A stretch of 58,048 bases of DNA from JAZKGA01 sp040386235 (GCA_040386235.1 JAZKGA010000003.1:1-58048), one strand, 5' to 3'; numbered from the stretch's first letter, positions 1 through 9,464 are shown. The notes: generated by a model from the letters alone, not told the origin. Made by a program: numbers and translations.

Positions 1-55
1 TCCCGGATTTGCTGGCGCTAACTTCTTCGGCTGGTTTGATGTTACTAACCCTGCG
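1..55. repeat. Terminal direct repeat marking circular closure
   Basis: Bases 1-55 are identical to 57994-58048. Joining the two ends through this overlap restores one uninterrupted reading frame of 538 codons, which would be unlikely if the ends were real genome termini inside a gene. A 55-base overlap is a typical assembler word length, so the repeat is most likely an assembly artefact of a circular or circularly permuted molecule, not a biological terminal repeat. Confidence 0.95.
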
Positions 56-1201
56 GCCCCGGCATGGAGCGCAGGCAACACCACCACTAATGCACTGCCT
101 GCAAAGCCGCATTGGGTTGCCCAATTCTTTGGGCGGGCATACTTTGGTGTCAACAATCTTGTTTATTTTACTGATTCGCTAACCTTGGCAATCAGCGCTC
201 CTAGTTTTGCTGCATCACTGACTATTGATGACCGTAGCGCGACAACTGGTGTTGCCGGTTTGCCGATGGGACAGGTTGCCGGGTCCGTCCTGCAATCGCT
301 TTGCGTATTTAAAGCGGCATCCATTTGGCAAATTTCGGGCGATATAGCACTAACAACCAATCCGCTTTCATTGAATCGCATCGCTAATAATGTCGGGTGC
401 GTTTCGCCGCGTACGATTCAAAGTACCCCGATGGGTATTCTGTTCATTGCTAATGATGGCCCGCGCATGATCAATCTTGGCGCGACTGTCACATATTTGC
501 AAACGCGGGAGGGAGTAACGCCGGATATCGTCACGCCATTTTCCACGGCAACGAATCCAACCCGGATGATTGGTGCTTATTCCAGTGGCGTGTATAGGGT
601 CTGTTTTGATGGGCCAAATACCATTTGGGACAGCACTTATACATCCCAGGATTATTGGTACGACTTTATTTTCCGGCGCTGGAATGGGCCACATAGTTTT
701 GATTACCACTGTGCGGTAGGGGTGGGGAATAAGTTTGTATTGGCAAGCAATATCAACCCAGGAAAATTGTTCTTTAGTGATGTAGTCCCATTTGCCAGCA
801 GCGTTTATCAGGACGCCGGGACTGATGTGACATGCGAATTGGTGTCGGGCGCAATCGAAGGTGCGCCGATGACGATGAGCGCAGTTGTTGAATCAACTAT
901 TGAGCTTGGCGGGGCTGGTATTGGCGTTGTCTATTACATTTCCATGTACGACGACAGAAACAATAATTTATCGCCAGCCACTATCAAACTGTATGAAGTT
1001 AATCCACTGTGGGGGGCTGTTAAGTGGGGGCAATTCAAATGGCGTTCAGCAATCCCAAATAGCCAAGTGTTTACTATCCCATGGGTGAATCCGGTTGTTT
1101 TTAAGAAAATGATTCTGTCGGTCCGTGTTCTTGATGCTAAAAACATTTCAATTAAGAATTCCTTCTTCCGTATTCAGACTTTGGGATATACGAATGCGTA
1201 A
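1..1201 (+). CDS. Large tail/DNA-stabilisation-like structural protein (C-terminal part)
   Basis: This is the continuation of the gene that starts at 57578; the codon frame here begins at base 2. The joined protein is 538 residues. It lies directly after the adaptor-like gene 56901-57578, the place where podoviruses encode tail-hub or packaged-DNA-stabilising proteins. The N-terminal part (in 57578-58048) is rich in Gly, Val and Thr and looks like a beta-structured virion protein. There is no transmembrane segment or catalytic motif. The stop (1199-1201) overlaps the start of the next gene (ATG 1194), so the two are translationally coupled. The functional name is inferred from gene order. Confidence 0.75.
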   Translation, partial: PGFAGANFFGWFDVTNPAAPAWSAGNTTTNALPAKPHWVAQFFGRAYFGVNNLVYFTDSLTLAISAPSFAASLTIDDRSATTGVAGLPMGQVAGSVLQSLCVFKAASIWQISGDIALTTNPLSLNRIANNVGCVSPRTIQSTPMGILFIANDGPRMINLGATVTYLQTREGVTPDIVTPFSTATNPTRMIGAYSSGVYRVCFDGPNTIWDSTYTSQDYWYDFIFRRWNGPHSFDYHCAVGVGNKFVLASNINPGKLFFSDVVPFASSVYQDAGTDVTCELVSGAIEGAPMTMSAVVESTIELGGAGIGVVYYISMYDDRNNNLSPATIKLYEVNPLWGAVKWGQFKWRSAIPNSQVFTIPWVNPVVFKKMILSVRVLDAKNISIKNSFFRIQTLGYTNA

Positions 1202-1754
1202 TTTTATGAAGGTTTGCGACGGGATTAACGTGTCGCAGATTGCATTGCAATTGAAGCAGAAGCCGCACCTTTGGGACCAGAACAAGCAGCGTAAAGAGAA
1301 ATCTGATTCGCCGCACACGGCAATGTCTGATATCTGGATACGCTATAACGACGATACGGAAGCAAAAGCAAGCGGTGATTACAGCAACTTCAACAAAATG
1401 CACTACCCGGTATGGTATCCGGTAATTTCGGAACTTCCAGAAATTCGGAATATCGCTATGGCTTTAATGGGAAAGATGGGTGCAACTCATCTTGGCGGCG
1501 TTTTGATTACTAAAATTCCCGCTGGCGGTCACATCAAGCCCCACATTGACGGCGATTGGCACGCCAAGTTCTATAACTGCAAACTGTATATCCCGCTTCA
1601 AAGCAACGCTAAATGTATCAATCGGTGTGAAGACGAATATGTTGTTATGCGGGATGGCGAATGCTGGTATTTCAATAATTTAGTTGAGCATGAAGTGATG
1701 AATAATGGCGATGATGATCGCATGACATTAATTGTTTGCATGAGGGTTGAATGA
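1194..1754 (+). CDS. 2-oxoglutarate/Fe(II) dioxygenase-like protein, aspartyl/asparaginyl beta-hydroxylase type
   Basis: This 186-residue protein has the iron-binding facial triad of 2OG oxygenases: H117-x-D119 within KPHIDGDW, a distal H166 in VEHEV, and R176 in DDRMTLIV to hold 2-oxoglutarate. The spacing fits the aspartyl/asparaginyl hydroxylase fold. It would hydroxylate a protein side chain; the substrate is unknown. The start at 1194 overlaps the stop of the tail gene; an in-frame ATG at 1206 is an alternative. The stop overlaps the cupin start at 1751 (ATGA). Its place inside the late structural operon suggests that a virion protein, or a host protein modified late in infection, is the target. 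Confidence 0.75.
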   Translation: MRNFMKVCDGINVSQIALQLKQKPHLWDQNKQRKEKSDSPHTAMSDIWIRYNDDTEAKASGDYSNFNKMHYPVWYPVISELPEIRNIAMALMGKMGATHLGGVLITKIPAGGHIKPHIDGDWHAKFYNCKLYIPLQSNAKCINRCEDEYVVMRDGECWYFNNLVEHEVMNNGDDDRMTLIVCMRVE

Positions 1755-2104
1755 ACTTGCATGAAATTGAATTGGTTGCCGTAGTGCAGCCAGAAATCGT
1801 TGACTTTCAGCTTGCAGACGGGATTTTCATTAAGTCGGCGTTGTTTAAAAAGAGCGGAACCGTAGTGCCGCAACATAGCCATGAGTATGACCATTCCAGT
1901 TTCATTGCAACCGGTTCCGCCCGCGTTTGGTGTGACGGCGAAGACATGGGCGAATTTGTCGGTCCTAAGTCTGTCTTCATTAAGAAGCGGGCCAAGCACA
2001 CTTTCATGACCACATCGCCGGATACCTTGATCCTTTGCATTCATAACATAGAACGTACAGGCGATATTGACATCCACGACTTACACGAACTGCATTTCCC
2101 TTGA
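1751..2104 (+). CDS. Small cupin-fold protein
   Basis: The 117-residue protein has the single-cupin pattern: PQHSHEYDHSSF (metal-ligand histidines and an acidic residue), then a Gly-rich turn and a second motif ending KKRAKHTF. Cupins bind metals or small ligands and are often oxygenases, isomerases or sensors. The start overlaps the preceding hydroxylase-like gene by ATGA, so the two are probably made together and may act on the same substrate. A strong terminator follows directly. No specific activity can be assigned. Confidence 0.7.
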   Translation: MNLHEIELVAVVQPEIVDFQLADGIFIKSALFKKSGTVVPQHSHEYDHSSFIATGSARVWCDGEDMGEFVGPKSVFIKKRAKHTFMTTSPDTLILCIHNIERTGDIDIHDLHELHFP

Positions 2105-2122
2105 TCGATAACTAGGAATACG

Positions 2123-2147
2123 AGGCCGCAAATTGCGGCCTTTTTTT
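2123..2147 (+). terminator. Rho-independent terminator after cupin gene
   Basis: AGGCCGC and GCGGCCT form a 7-bp stem around a 5-base loop and are followed by a run of seven T. It separates the tail/hydroxylase/cupin genes from the next virion gene, whose ribosome site lies about 10 bases downstream. Confidence 0.9.
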
Positions 2148-2162
2148 ATTGGAGAAAATATT

Positions 2163-4220
2163 ATGCCATGGGGTTATGCGGCTACGGCGGTTGGTTCCTA
2201 TTTGGGAACAAAAGGTAAGAGTAGCGGGGGGACGGCTGGCGGGAGTTCTGCGCCGGTTTATCAGCCTGTCAATCAACCAATGATTGATCTTGCCTGGAAT
2301 AACGCATTTGGTAAGTATGGTGATTGGAATGATGCGAATTATGCGCAAACTAATCCAATGAACCAGCAGATTTTGCAGGGGCAATTTAATAATCCATACG
2401 CCAATCAATACATGGCCGGTGCTGCTAATGCTGGGAATGCGTATCAGAACAGCGCCAATGCCGCGAATGCTGGTGCAAATGCGCTGTACAACAACGCCAC
2501 ACAACTAGGCAATTCGCAAACGCTTGGCAATCAGGTGTTAATGGGCGGATTGAGCAACGCCATTAATTCCAGCGGCAACCAATACAACATGGCGAACAAT
2601 TCCAATCAGATGTATCAAAATCTGATGCAAGGTATTTCGCAAAACTATCCCGGCATCACGTACGGCCAAAATATGTTAAATCAGGCCGGGGCTACGGCTG
2701 GGAATGTTGCCAACGAATTGGGAAGCGGATTGATGGGCCAAAAACCCATGATCGATTCCACTATGAATTCGCTTTACGGTTCCGCAGGCGATGCTAAAAG
2801 CAACATGAACAATTTGGTTGGCATGGCGCAGGGCCAACAAAACAATGTTACCAATGCGCAGAACAGCCTGAATAAATATGGCACTGATGCGCGCAATGCG
2901 ACTGGAGTTTTGACCAATAGCCAGTTTGGGCAGGCTGGTAATGTTGCCAATGCGCAGAATCAGGCGTTTCAGAATGCCAATAACGTTTCAAACCAGACCG
3001 ACAACGTAATTAATTACCAGCTAGGCCAACAAGGAAACGTGCAGGGTGCAAGTGGTAAGTTATACGGTGCTGGGGATTCGGTTCTGAATACTGCGTTTGA
3101 CCCGCAAAACGCTTTGTACAATCAACAGTTCAGCAAAAGCGTTGACCAAACCCGCGCAGCACAATATGCACGCGGTATTCAAATGTCATCTGCTGGTGCT
3201 GCGGTGGAAGCAAATGCCAATCAGGAATTCAATACGAATTGGCAGAACCAGCAACTTAACCGACAAACCCAAGGTTTGGCAGCGGCGCAAGGTGCATACG
3301 GTTCGGCGCAAGGAATGAATAACGCCTATACCAACAACATTATTGGATTGCAGCAGGGCTATCAGAATGCGTCCAACTTGGCGCAAGCTGGTGTCGGGAT
3401 TGGGAATGCTTACACAAGTAATCTTTCTAATCTGTACGGCCAGGGCATCAATCAAGAATCCGCTGCATATCAAAATGCGCAGAACTTGGGGAATTCCTAT
3501 GCCAATAACATTTCCAACATCTACAGCCAGGGCATCGGCCAGCAATCGGCAGCGGGCAATGCGGCATTGGGCATGGGTAGCCAATATGCTAATACGCTTG
3601 GTAACACCTATGCGCAGGGCATCAACAGCCAAGCGGGCGCTTTGAATGCTTCTCAAGGTCTGGGGACCAACTATGCCAATTCTCTTGCCAACTTGCTGGG
3701 CCAGCAAAGTAGCCAGTATTCGAACTTGGTTGGCAATGCGGGAAGCCAATTGGGTAACTACGTTGGCAACATGGGGAATCTGAATAACAGCTATTCCGGT
3801 TCCCTGGCGGGCTTGTATAACGCTGGCAATCAGTTGGGCATGAGCGGTGCAAGTCAGTACGGGCAAGCAGGAAGCCAGCAATACAATGCGCAGAATGCTA
3901 TCTATGGGAATCAAAACCAAGCACTTGGTAACTTCAACAACAACAACAGTCAATATCTGACGGGGCTTGGGAATCTAATGAATCAAGGCCAAAACTATAT
4001 GACCGGGGCGAATGCTGCACAAGCACAGGGCTTCAATCAAAATGCATACAACCAGCAACAGACGCAGAACGCAATCGGACAGATTGCCGGGCCACTGGCT
4101 AATGCGGCTAAAAATGTTGATTGGGGCAGCATGTTCGGCGGCACTAGCAAATCAGGTGGTAACTATGGCAGCTTAGGTGATTTGTATGGTTCTTCCGGTG
4201 AGTATTCCTTCTGGGGCTAA
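2163..4220 (+). CDS. Asn/Gln/Gly/Ala-rich repetitive virion protein, candidate ejection protein
   Basis: This 685-residue protein is dominated by Asn, Gln, Ala, Gly and Tyr. From about residue 414 it contains a 29-residue repeat of the form G-N-x-Y-A-N-x-(I/L)-x-N-x-Y-x-Q-G-I, at least three copies in a row. The N-terminus has a short hydrophobic stretch after MPWGYAATAVGS. The start at 2163 was chosen because GGAGAA lies at good spacing; an upstream in-frame start falls inside the terminator. It heads a row of three large late genes before the fibre, where podoviruses keep internal virion/DNA-ejection proteins. It contains no catalytic motif. Confidence 0.6.
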   Translation: MPWGYAATAVGSYLGTKGKSSGGTAGGSSAPVYQPVNQPMIDLAWNNAFGKYGDWNDANYAQTNPMNQQILQGQFNNPYANQYMAGAANAGNAYQNSANAANAGANALYNNATQLGNSQTLGNQVLMGGLSNAINSSGNQYNMANNSNQMYQNLMQGISQNYPGITYGQNMLNQAGATAGNVANELGSGLMGQKPMIDSTMNSLYGSAGDAKSNMNNLVGMAQGQQNNVTNAQNSLNKYGTDARNATGVLTNSQFGQAGNVANAQNQAFQNANNVSNQTDNVINYQLGQQGNVQGASGKLYGAGDSVLNTAFDPQNALYNQQFSKSVDQTRAAQYARGIQMSSAGAAVEANANQEFNTNWQNQQLNRQTQGLAAAQGAYGSAQGMNNAYTNNIIGLQQGYQNASNLAQAGVGIGNAYTSNLSNLYGQGINQESAAYQNAQNLGNSYANNISNIYSQGIGQQSAAGNAALGMGSQYANTLGNTYAQGINSQAGALNASQGLGTNYANSLANLLGQQSSQYSNLVGNAGSQLGNYVGNMGNLNNSYSGSLAGLYNAGNQLGMSGASQYGQAGSQQYNAQNAIYGNQNQALGNFNNNNSQYLTGLGNLMNQGQNYMTGANAAQAQGFNQNAYNQQQTQNAIGQIAGPLANAAKNVDWGSMFGGTSKSGGNYGSLGDLYGSSGEYSFWG
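3402..3662 (+). repeat. Three tandem 87-bp repeats in a virion gene
   Basis: Units at 3402-3488, 3489-3575 and 3576-3662 each encode 29 residues beginning G-N/S-x-Y and containing Y-x-Q-G-I. They are diverged in sequence but keep exact length, and more degenerate copies lie on both sides. The exact period suggests a solenoid or coiled repeat structure in the protein. Confidence 0.8.
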
Positions 4221-4222
4221 AT

Positions 4223-5890
4223 ATGGCAAATTTCTTAGGGAATCTCGGCGCGGCTTTCGCCGGGCAACAAAAATATCAAGAATACTTGGATGAAAGGGAG
4301 GCGGCAAAGCAGCGGATTGCATTGGAAAAGTTGCGTCTTGAAGAAACCAAACAGTTATCCGAACAAGCCAAGAAGCAACGCGAACGCCAACCGCAGGTTG
4401 ACCAATCCGTATTGGATTATTTGGCCCGCACTAATCAAGGCATTCCGCCGCCGCCCCCAATGCCGCCGCCTGTCCAAGCGCCACCGCCTGGACAGCAATC
4501 ACAACCGATGGAACAGCAACCGGTGCCGTACCAAATGCAACCGGGTCCAATCCCAGGTATGCAGGGACCGCCCCCAGGAGCCATGCAAGGGCCACAGGCA
4601 GGCCCGCAAGGCATTCCGCCGCCGCCACAGGGCATGCCGCCGCAAGGACCGCCACAAATGCCCCCTGGCGGCGTTCCTGGCCTTCCGCCGATCATGGGCG
4701 GGCCTATGGGTCCAGGCGGACCGCCCCCAGCGCCGCCAGGACCGCAGCAACAGCCGCCAATCCCGCCTTATCAGACCATGGGGGGCGCACAACTTCCGCA
4801 GCAACAGCAAATGCCACAAGGGTTGCCGCCGCCACCACCGCAAGAACCCCAGCAACCGCCTATGCCTGCGCCTAATTCGATGTCTTTGGAAGACGCGGCA
4901 CAGTTTATTAAGGCGCAGGGCATTACTGACCCCCAGACCGGTATTCAAATCTTGGACAAGCTAACGCCTTTCCTTGATAAGAAGGCACAGCGGGAAGCCC
5001 AGGTTATTAAGCTTCAGCAAGAATTTATGCTTGAGCGGGCCAAGCTGGAAGAACGCGCGCGAGAAGCGGACCTTCGTTCTAAGGATAAGAATCTATCGAT
5101 TGAGCAGCAACGGGAATGGCGTGAACAGTCTGTCTTGGCGCGCAGGGACATTGCCGAACAAGCCAACGAAACTAAAAGAATGCTTGGGTTCATGATGGGG
5201 AGTATTGCGCAGCAAAACGCCAATACCCGCAAGGAAGCCGCTGGCGGTGGTGGCGGTGGGCTGACGCCGGAGGAAATCAAATATTGGGCTGGTGTCCAGC
5301 GTGCGGGCGGAAATTTGCCGCCCCGTCTGGATAAGGCAGACCAACGTGCAATCATGAAAGAAGTGGCGGGGGGGAGTGTAACACCTGAAGAAATGCTGGC
5401 AAACCGTGCCAATCAGGCCGGGCGCACTGCTGAACAGCGGACTATCGGAACGACAGCCGGTAACGTTTCTATGGCAGGATTTGAAGCTGAAAATGCGGCC
5501 AAGATTCTTCATGATCAGGCGCAAAAGGTTTATCGCACAACGTTTGTCCCGGTCAATAAAGCAATCAACGCATTCCAAGAGAAGACCGGCGATCCTAATA
5601 CGCGTGCTTTCGGTGCTGCTATCAACACCTTTGTGAATACATATGCGCGGGCGATTAGCCCTAAAGGTGTTGCAACTGTCAGCGATAAACAGCATGCGCG
5701 CGACATGCTTGATAAAGCGGACTCGCCAAAAGCGTTTGACGCAATCATGAATGTTCTGGAGCAAGAAATGGCTATGGCACAAAAAGTTCCGCAAATGGCG
5801 CGTGATAAGGCCCGTAACGAAACTTTGGGAACTAAGCCAGCCGCAGCAACGCCATTGCAAAATGGCTGGACAGTTAAGGTGAAACAATAA
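4223..5890 (+). CDS. Proline-rich virion protein, candidate ejection protein
   Basis: A 555-residue protein in three parts: a charged alpha-helical N-terminus (about 1-65) rich in Glu, Lys and Gln; a Pro/Gly/Gln/Met-rich disordered stretch (about 70-215) with many PPP and PPG runs; then a charged helical C-terminal half, interrupted by a Gly tract near 345. It starts two bases after the preceding stop, and its stop shares bases with the next start (5890). Shape and position fit an internal virion protein that is extruded during DNA delivery. No enzyme motif is visible. Confidence 0.55.
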   Translation: MANFLGNLGAAFAGQQKYQEYLDEREAAKQRIALEKLRLEETKQLSEQAKKQRERQPQVDQSVLDYLARTNQGIPPPPPMPPPVQAPPPGQQSQPMEQQPVPYQMQPGPIPGMQGPPPGAMQGPQAGPQGIPPPPQGMPPQGPPQMPPGGVPGLPPIMGGPMGPGGPPPAPPGPQQQPPIPPYQTMGGAQLPQQQQMPQGLPPPPPQEPQQPPMPAPNSMSLEDAAQFIKAQGITDPQTGIQILDKLTPFLDKKAQREAQVIKLQQEFMLERAKLEERAREADLRSKDKNLSIEQQREWREQSVLARRDIAEQANETKRMLGFMMGSIAQQNANTRKEAAGGGGGGLTPEEIKYWAGVQRAGGNLPPRLDKADQRAIMKEVAGGSVTPEEMLANRANQAGRTAEQRTIGTTAGNVSMAGFEAENAAKILHDQAQKVYRTTFVPVNKAINAFQEKTGDPNTRAFGAAINTFVNTYARAISPKGVATVSDKQHARDMLDKADSPKAFDAIMNVLEQEMAMAQKVPQMARDKARNETLGTKPAAATPLQNGWTVKVKQ

Positions 5891-7515
5891 TGCCTACATT
5901 TGAATTTACTTCGCCGCAAGGGAAGACATATGAAATCACAGGGCCGGAAGGGGCCACGCAGGAACAGGCGTTTCAAATTCTGCAAACCCAGTTAGGCCAG
6001 ACCAGCACCCCACAGGCAGTAGTCGCGCCGCGTATTCCTGCGGTAAGCCAAATCCCCAATGAATTCCCACAAGCCACGCCAGGGACGGCAATTCCGCCGC
6101 CACCACAGCCCGCGCCATCTGGCGGGTTCCTGGACTCCTTGAAAGGCGCTGGTGAAACGGCGCTTACTTTGGGAAGCGGCGCATTGGCGGCCCCGATTGG
6201 TGCCGCCAGGGGCGTTTATGAAAGCCTGACAGGCGGAAAAGCGGGAACGCAAGAGGGCGTGCGGCAAGGTCAGAAGAAGGGCGGCGAACTGGCCCAAGAT
6301 TTGACCTACGCACCACGTACAGCCGCAGGCCAGGAAATGACCGGCAGGCTTGGGCAGTTCTTCAAAGACGCCGGTTTAGAAGCGCTTGGCGGTCTTGGCG
6401 GGGAACTGGGTGCTATCGGTGCCGGTGCCAAAGCTGCGCGCCCTGTAGTGGCTACCAAAGCCGCCCAAGTAGCAAATGCAATTAAGGACAGTCCAGAAGC
6501 CTACATGGCAGCGAACGCAGCTAAGGCGGTTGGCAGCGCCGGAAGTGCAGTTGGAACCGGTGCGCGCAACTTAGCCGGTAAAGCGCTTGGTTTCGATAAG
6601 GATGCTTTGGCGCTGGCGCAGAAGGCAAAAGAATATGGGATCGATATTCGGCCAGACATGCTTAGTAACAACAAAGTAATAAAAATGATGGGCGAAGCAC
6701 TGGAAAAAGTCCCGTTGTCCGGCTCCAAAGCTGAAGCGCGTCAAGAGGCAATCAATCGCGCTTTGATAAAGGAAATCGGCGGCGACCCAAAAGCAAAGCG
6801 GCTCAATGCTGAAGTATTTGATCAGGCGATTACTAAATCCGGTAAAGAGATTGGCCGAATTGGTGAACAGTATGGCGTTGAAATTAAACCGAACATTCAA
6901 ACTTCATTGTTGAACCTAGTAAAAGACGCAAAGAAATTTGAAACTGGTGATGTTCGAAAAGTGGTAAGCGCATATGTGAAGGAAATCCGTGAAAATTCTG
7001 AAAAGGGCTTGATGGATGGAACTTACTTTAAAAAGCTGAACAGCAAACTTGGACGGCAAATCACGAATACCAGCAATGGGGATTTGAAAAACGCGCTTGG
7101 CGATGTTCAACAAATTCTGCATGACGCTTTGGAAAATTCGATTCCTAACCATGAATTGGCAGCATGGAAGACCGCGCGGACTCAGTACGCCAAAGCAAAA
7201 ACACTAGAACCACTAGTTGCAAAAAGTACCCTTGGCGATATTAGCGGCCCCGCATTGCTTGGACAAGTGACAAGAGATAAAGCAGGCAAGACCCGCCAAG
7301 CTAAAGGGAACGGCGGCGGCTTGGGTGATCTTGCCCGCATTGGTCAACTGATTAAGGAACCGGGATCGTCTGGAACGGGCGAAAGGAATCTTGCATACGG
7401 GCTTTTGGGTGGAACCGCATATGCCAATCCAGGCGCAGCAGCGGGCATCTGGAGTGCTGCTAATCTTTACAATCGCTTCGGACAACTTTTAATTCCGCCG
7501 CCTCCTAAACCATAA
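5890..7515 (+). CDS. Large virion protein, candidate ejection protein
   Basis: This 541-residue protein starts with a small beta-rich domain (PTFEFTSPQGKTYEI, then GPEGATQEQAFQIL) that resembles N-terminal modules often seen on phage internal proteins. A Pro-rich linker and an Ala/Gly-rich helical region with possible membrane-active segments (about 80-230) follow, and then a charged helical region. It overlaps the previous stop by one base and is followed by a terminator. The three consecutive large proteins 2163-7515 are best read as an ejection set; the assignment rests on context. Confidence 0.55.
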   Translation: MPTFEFTSPQGKTYEITGPEGATQEQAFQILQTQLGQTSTPQAVVAPRIPAVSQIPNEFPQATPGTAIPPPPQPAPSGGFLDSLKGAGETALTLGSGALAAPIGAARGVYESLTGGKAGTQEGVRQGQKKGGELAQDLTYAPRTAAGQEMTGRLGQFFKDAGLEALGGLGGELGAIGAGAKAARPVVATKAAQVANAIKDSPEAYMAANAAKAVGSAGSAVGTGARNLAGKALGFDKDALALAQKAKEYGIDIRPDMLSNNKVIKMMGEALEKVPLSGSKAEARQEAINRALIKEIGGDPKAKRLNAEVFDQAITKSGKEIGRIGEQYGVEIKPNIQTSLLNLVKDAKKFETGDVRKVVSAYVKEIRENSEKGLMDGTYFKKLNSKLGRQITNTSNGDLKNALGDVQQILHDALENSIPNHELAAWKTARTQYAKAKTLEPLVAKSTLGDISGPALLGQVTRDKAGKTRQAKGNGGGLGDLARIGQLIKEPGSSGTGERNLAYGLLGGTAYANPGAAAGIWSAANLYNRFGQLLIPPPPKP

Positions 7516-7527
7516 CGGCCAACACCC

Positions 7528-7550
7528 AACCCGCTTCGGCGGGTTTTTTT
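7528..7550 (+). terminator. Rho-independent terminator
   Basis: AACCCGC and GCGGGTT pair around a TTCG tetraloop and run into T residues. It ends the ejection-protein transcript just before the fibre gene. Confidence 0.9.
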
Positions 7551-7568
7551 ATGAGCTAAAGGAATTCT

Positions 7569-8894
7569 ATGGCAATCGTTACACTTCCTTTGCCGGTCCA
7601 GCTTCTAAACGGCAATACGGCGGACGGCGGACAGGTCATGACAGACCTTAACGCCATCGCTTCTAACGTCAATTCAAACGCAGCAAAGAACGGCGTCAAT
7701 AACGACATCACATCGCTTACCGCGTTGATTTCCATTGGTGCCGGGCTGACCATCACTGGCGCGACTATCAACACTTCGTCATTCAATACCGGAACCATTA
7801 TCGGTTCTGCCATTGATGCGACTTCAACTGTTCCTACCGCAGCGACCGGGACCAGTACAAACCAGATTGCAAGCACGGCGTTTGTACAGAATGCTGCGTT
7901 TAATACGGCACTTCCAGGACAAGCAGGGAAGAATGGAAGCGGACTTTATACGGATGGAACAAATGCGCTTTGGGTTGGCTACACGGTATTCCTGATTTCC
8001 GGCACCTACACTGCCGATCTTGACGGCTGGTATCTGGTTGAATTGTGGGGAGGTGGCGGTGGTTCTGGTTCTGGCCGACGTGGTGCCGCAGCGAATACCC
8101 GCGCTGGCGGCGGTGCTGGTGGTGGTGGTGCTTATGCATGGGCAGTAATCTTTCTAACGGCGGCTCAGGTTGTTACGGTAACGATTGCATCGGGCGGTAC
8201 GGCTGGGGCTGCTGTAACTGTTGACACAACTAATGGCAACGCAGGGGGAACCGGTGGCACAACGACATTTGGCACATTCCTAAGCGCTTTTGGCGGGGCT
8301 GGTGGCGCTGGCGGCGGTACTAGCACAACTATCGGCGGCGGCGGTGGTGGCGTAGGAAGCGCCGGGAATACGGGAACGGGCGGGAATCCTTCGCAAAATA
8401 ACGCATACGGTTCTACTGCGGCTGGTTTTGAAAACAATACTAGCGGCGGTGGTGGTGCGGCAAAAACAAATGGCACCGCTGGGGGGCTGGCAGAAAATGG
8501 TGGTGCTGGTGGTGGGGGCGTTGATTCTAACGCTCTTGGGAGCATCGGCGGCAGTTCTTTGAAAGGCGGTGCCGGTGGCGGCGGAGGCGGTGGGATTACG
8601 AATGCTGATGTTGCCCAGGCTGGTGCAAATGGCGGCAGGGGAGGGTTCTATGTTGCAGGCGGTGGTGGTGCTGGCGGTGCGGCGGGTGTAGCTGGCAGCA
8701 CCAGTGCAGCAAACTTGCAATTCGGTGGTAATGGCGGCGGCGGCGGCGGCGGTCACAACACAACGCCCGGCGCGGGCGCTGCCGGTTCCGTTCCTGGCGG
8801 TGGTGCTGGTGGCGGTGGTGCGTCCTTGAACGGCTCCAATTCCGGCGCTGGTAATGTCGGCGGCGCGGGTAAATGCCGCGTTCAACGTCTATAA
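7569..8894 (+). CDS. Glycine-rich tail fibre/adhesin protein
   Basis: A 441-residue protein. Residues 1-130 form a Thr/Asn/Ala-rich beta-structured section with TSTNQIASTAF, a motif common in phage fibres. From about residue 150 (YLVELWGGGGG) it becomes an extended polyglycine-type region with blocks of GGAGGGG. Such glycine-rich tips are known in phage adhesins, where stacked polyglycine II helices carry the host-binding loops. AAAGGA lies upstream of the ATG. Position after the ejection genes and before lysis fits the distal tail fibre. Confidence 0.75.
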   Translation: MAIVTLPLPVQLLNGNTADGGQVMTDLNAIASNVNSNAAKNGVNNDITSLTALISIGAGLTITGATINTSSFNTGTIIGSAIDATSTVPTAATGTSTNQIASTAFVQNAAFNTALPGQAGKNGSGLYTDGTNALWVGYTVFLISGTYTADLDGWYLVELWGGGGGSGSGRRGAAANTRAGGGAGGGGAYAWAVIFLTAAQVVTVTIASGGTAGAAVTVDTTNGNAGGTGGTTTFGTFLSAFGGAGGAGGGTSTTIGGGGGGVGSAGNTGTGGNPSQNNAYGSTAAGFENNTSGGGGAAKTNGTAGGLAENGGAGGGGVDSNALGSIGGSSLKGGAGGGGGGGITNADVAQAGANGGRGGFYVAGGGGAGGAAGVAGSTSAANLQFGGNGGGGGGGHNTTPGAGAAGSVPGGGAGGGGASLNGSNSGAGNVGGAGKCRVQRL

Positions 8895-8904
8895 GGGAAA
8901 TGAT

Positions 8905-9192
8905 ATGCGTGCTGCACTAATCGAAAATGGCTTTGTTGTGAACGTTTTAGAAGTTCCTGATCTGAACTTTATTCCCAACCTAGTTGACGCAACCAACGGC
9001 GGAAACATTGGTGATCAATACGTCAATGGGCAATTCATTCCGCCTGCACCGCCGCAACCGCCCGTATACCCCCCAGATACCCCGGAACAATCGTATTTGG
9101 AATATGTCGGATTGATTGACCGTCGCGCCGATGCCTTGATGGCTAAGGGCGATATTATTGGTGCTTTACTTTTGAGGGAGTCTGTGAAATGA
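8905..9192 (+). CDS. Small fibre-associated protein, possible assembly factor
   Basis: 95 residues. The N-terminus MRAALIENGFVVNVLEV is a short beta domain frequent in small proteins encoded after phage fibres. A PPAPPQPP linker and a short helical tail follow. The ATG at 8905 has AAGGGA upstream; an in-frame alternative start lies inside the fibre gene. A role in fibre assembly is inferred from position. Confidence 0.5.
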   Translation: MRAALIENGFVVNVLEVPDLNFIPNLVDATNGGNIGDQYVNGQFIPPAPPQPPVYPPDTPEQSYLEYVGLIDRRADALMAKGDIIGALLLRESVK

Positions 9193-9464
9193 GCCGCATT
9201 ACTTACAGCAACACAACCATCTTCGGCAAGATGACAGCCGAAACTATTAATTCCATGCTGGTTGACACTGCAACGCTTGTCCGTTTGAAAAATTCAATGG
9301 ATAGCGCAATCGGTTCCCCTGCGGTATGGGCGAATTTGGAAGGCGGTGATTACGGTGTGGGAACTGGTGAGGGCGAAACGTTCTATAACACCATCATCAG
9401 TTTGATGGCTTCTATGACAGCAATTCTTCCCTTTACCATCAACAGCCTGGACATGGGCGGCTGA
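9189..9464 (+). CDS. Hypothetical late protein
   Basis: 91 residues, overlapping the previous gene by ATGA. The N-terminus is polar; the C-terminal third (FYNTIISLMASMTAILPFTIN) is hydrophobic but is not a clear membrane segment. No family is recognised. It sits between the fibre gene and the lysis cassette and is probably a minor virion or fibre-associated protein. Confidence 0.55.
   Translation: MSRITYSNTTIFGKMTAETINSMLVDTATLVRLKNSMDSAIGSPAVWANLEGGDYGVGTGEGETFYNTIISLMASMTAILPFTINSLDMGG

Noticed and set aside
8041..8880. Glycine-codon repeats in the fibre gene as a microsatellite or recombination hotspot
   Set aside because: The repetition is explained by polyglycine coding with varied synonymous codons; no exact long unit repeats.
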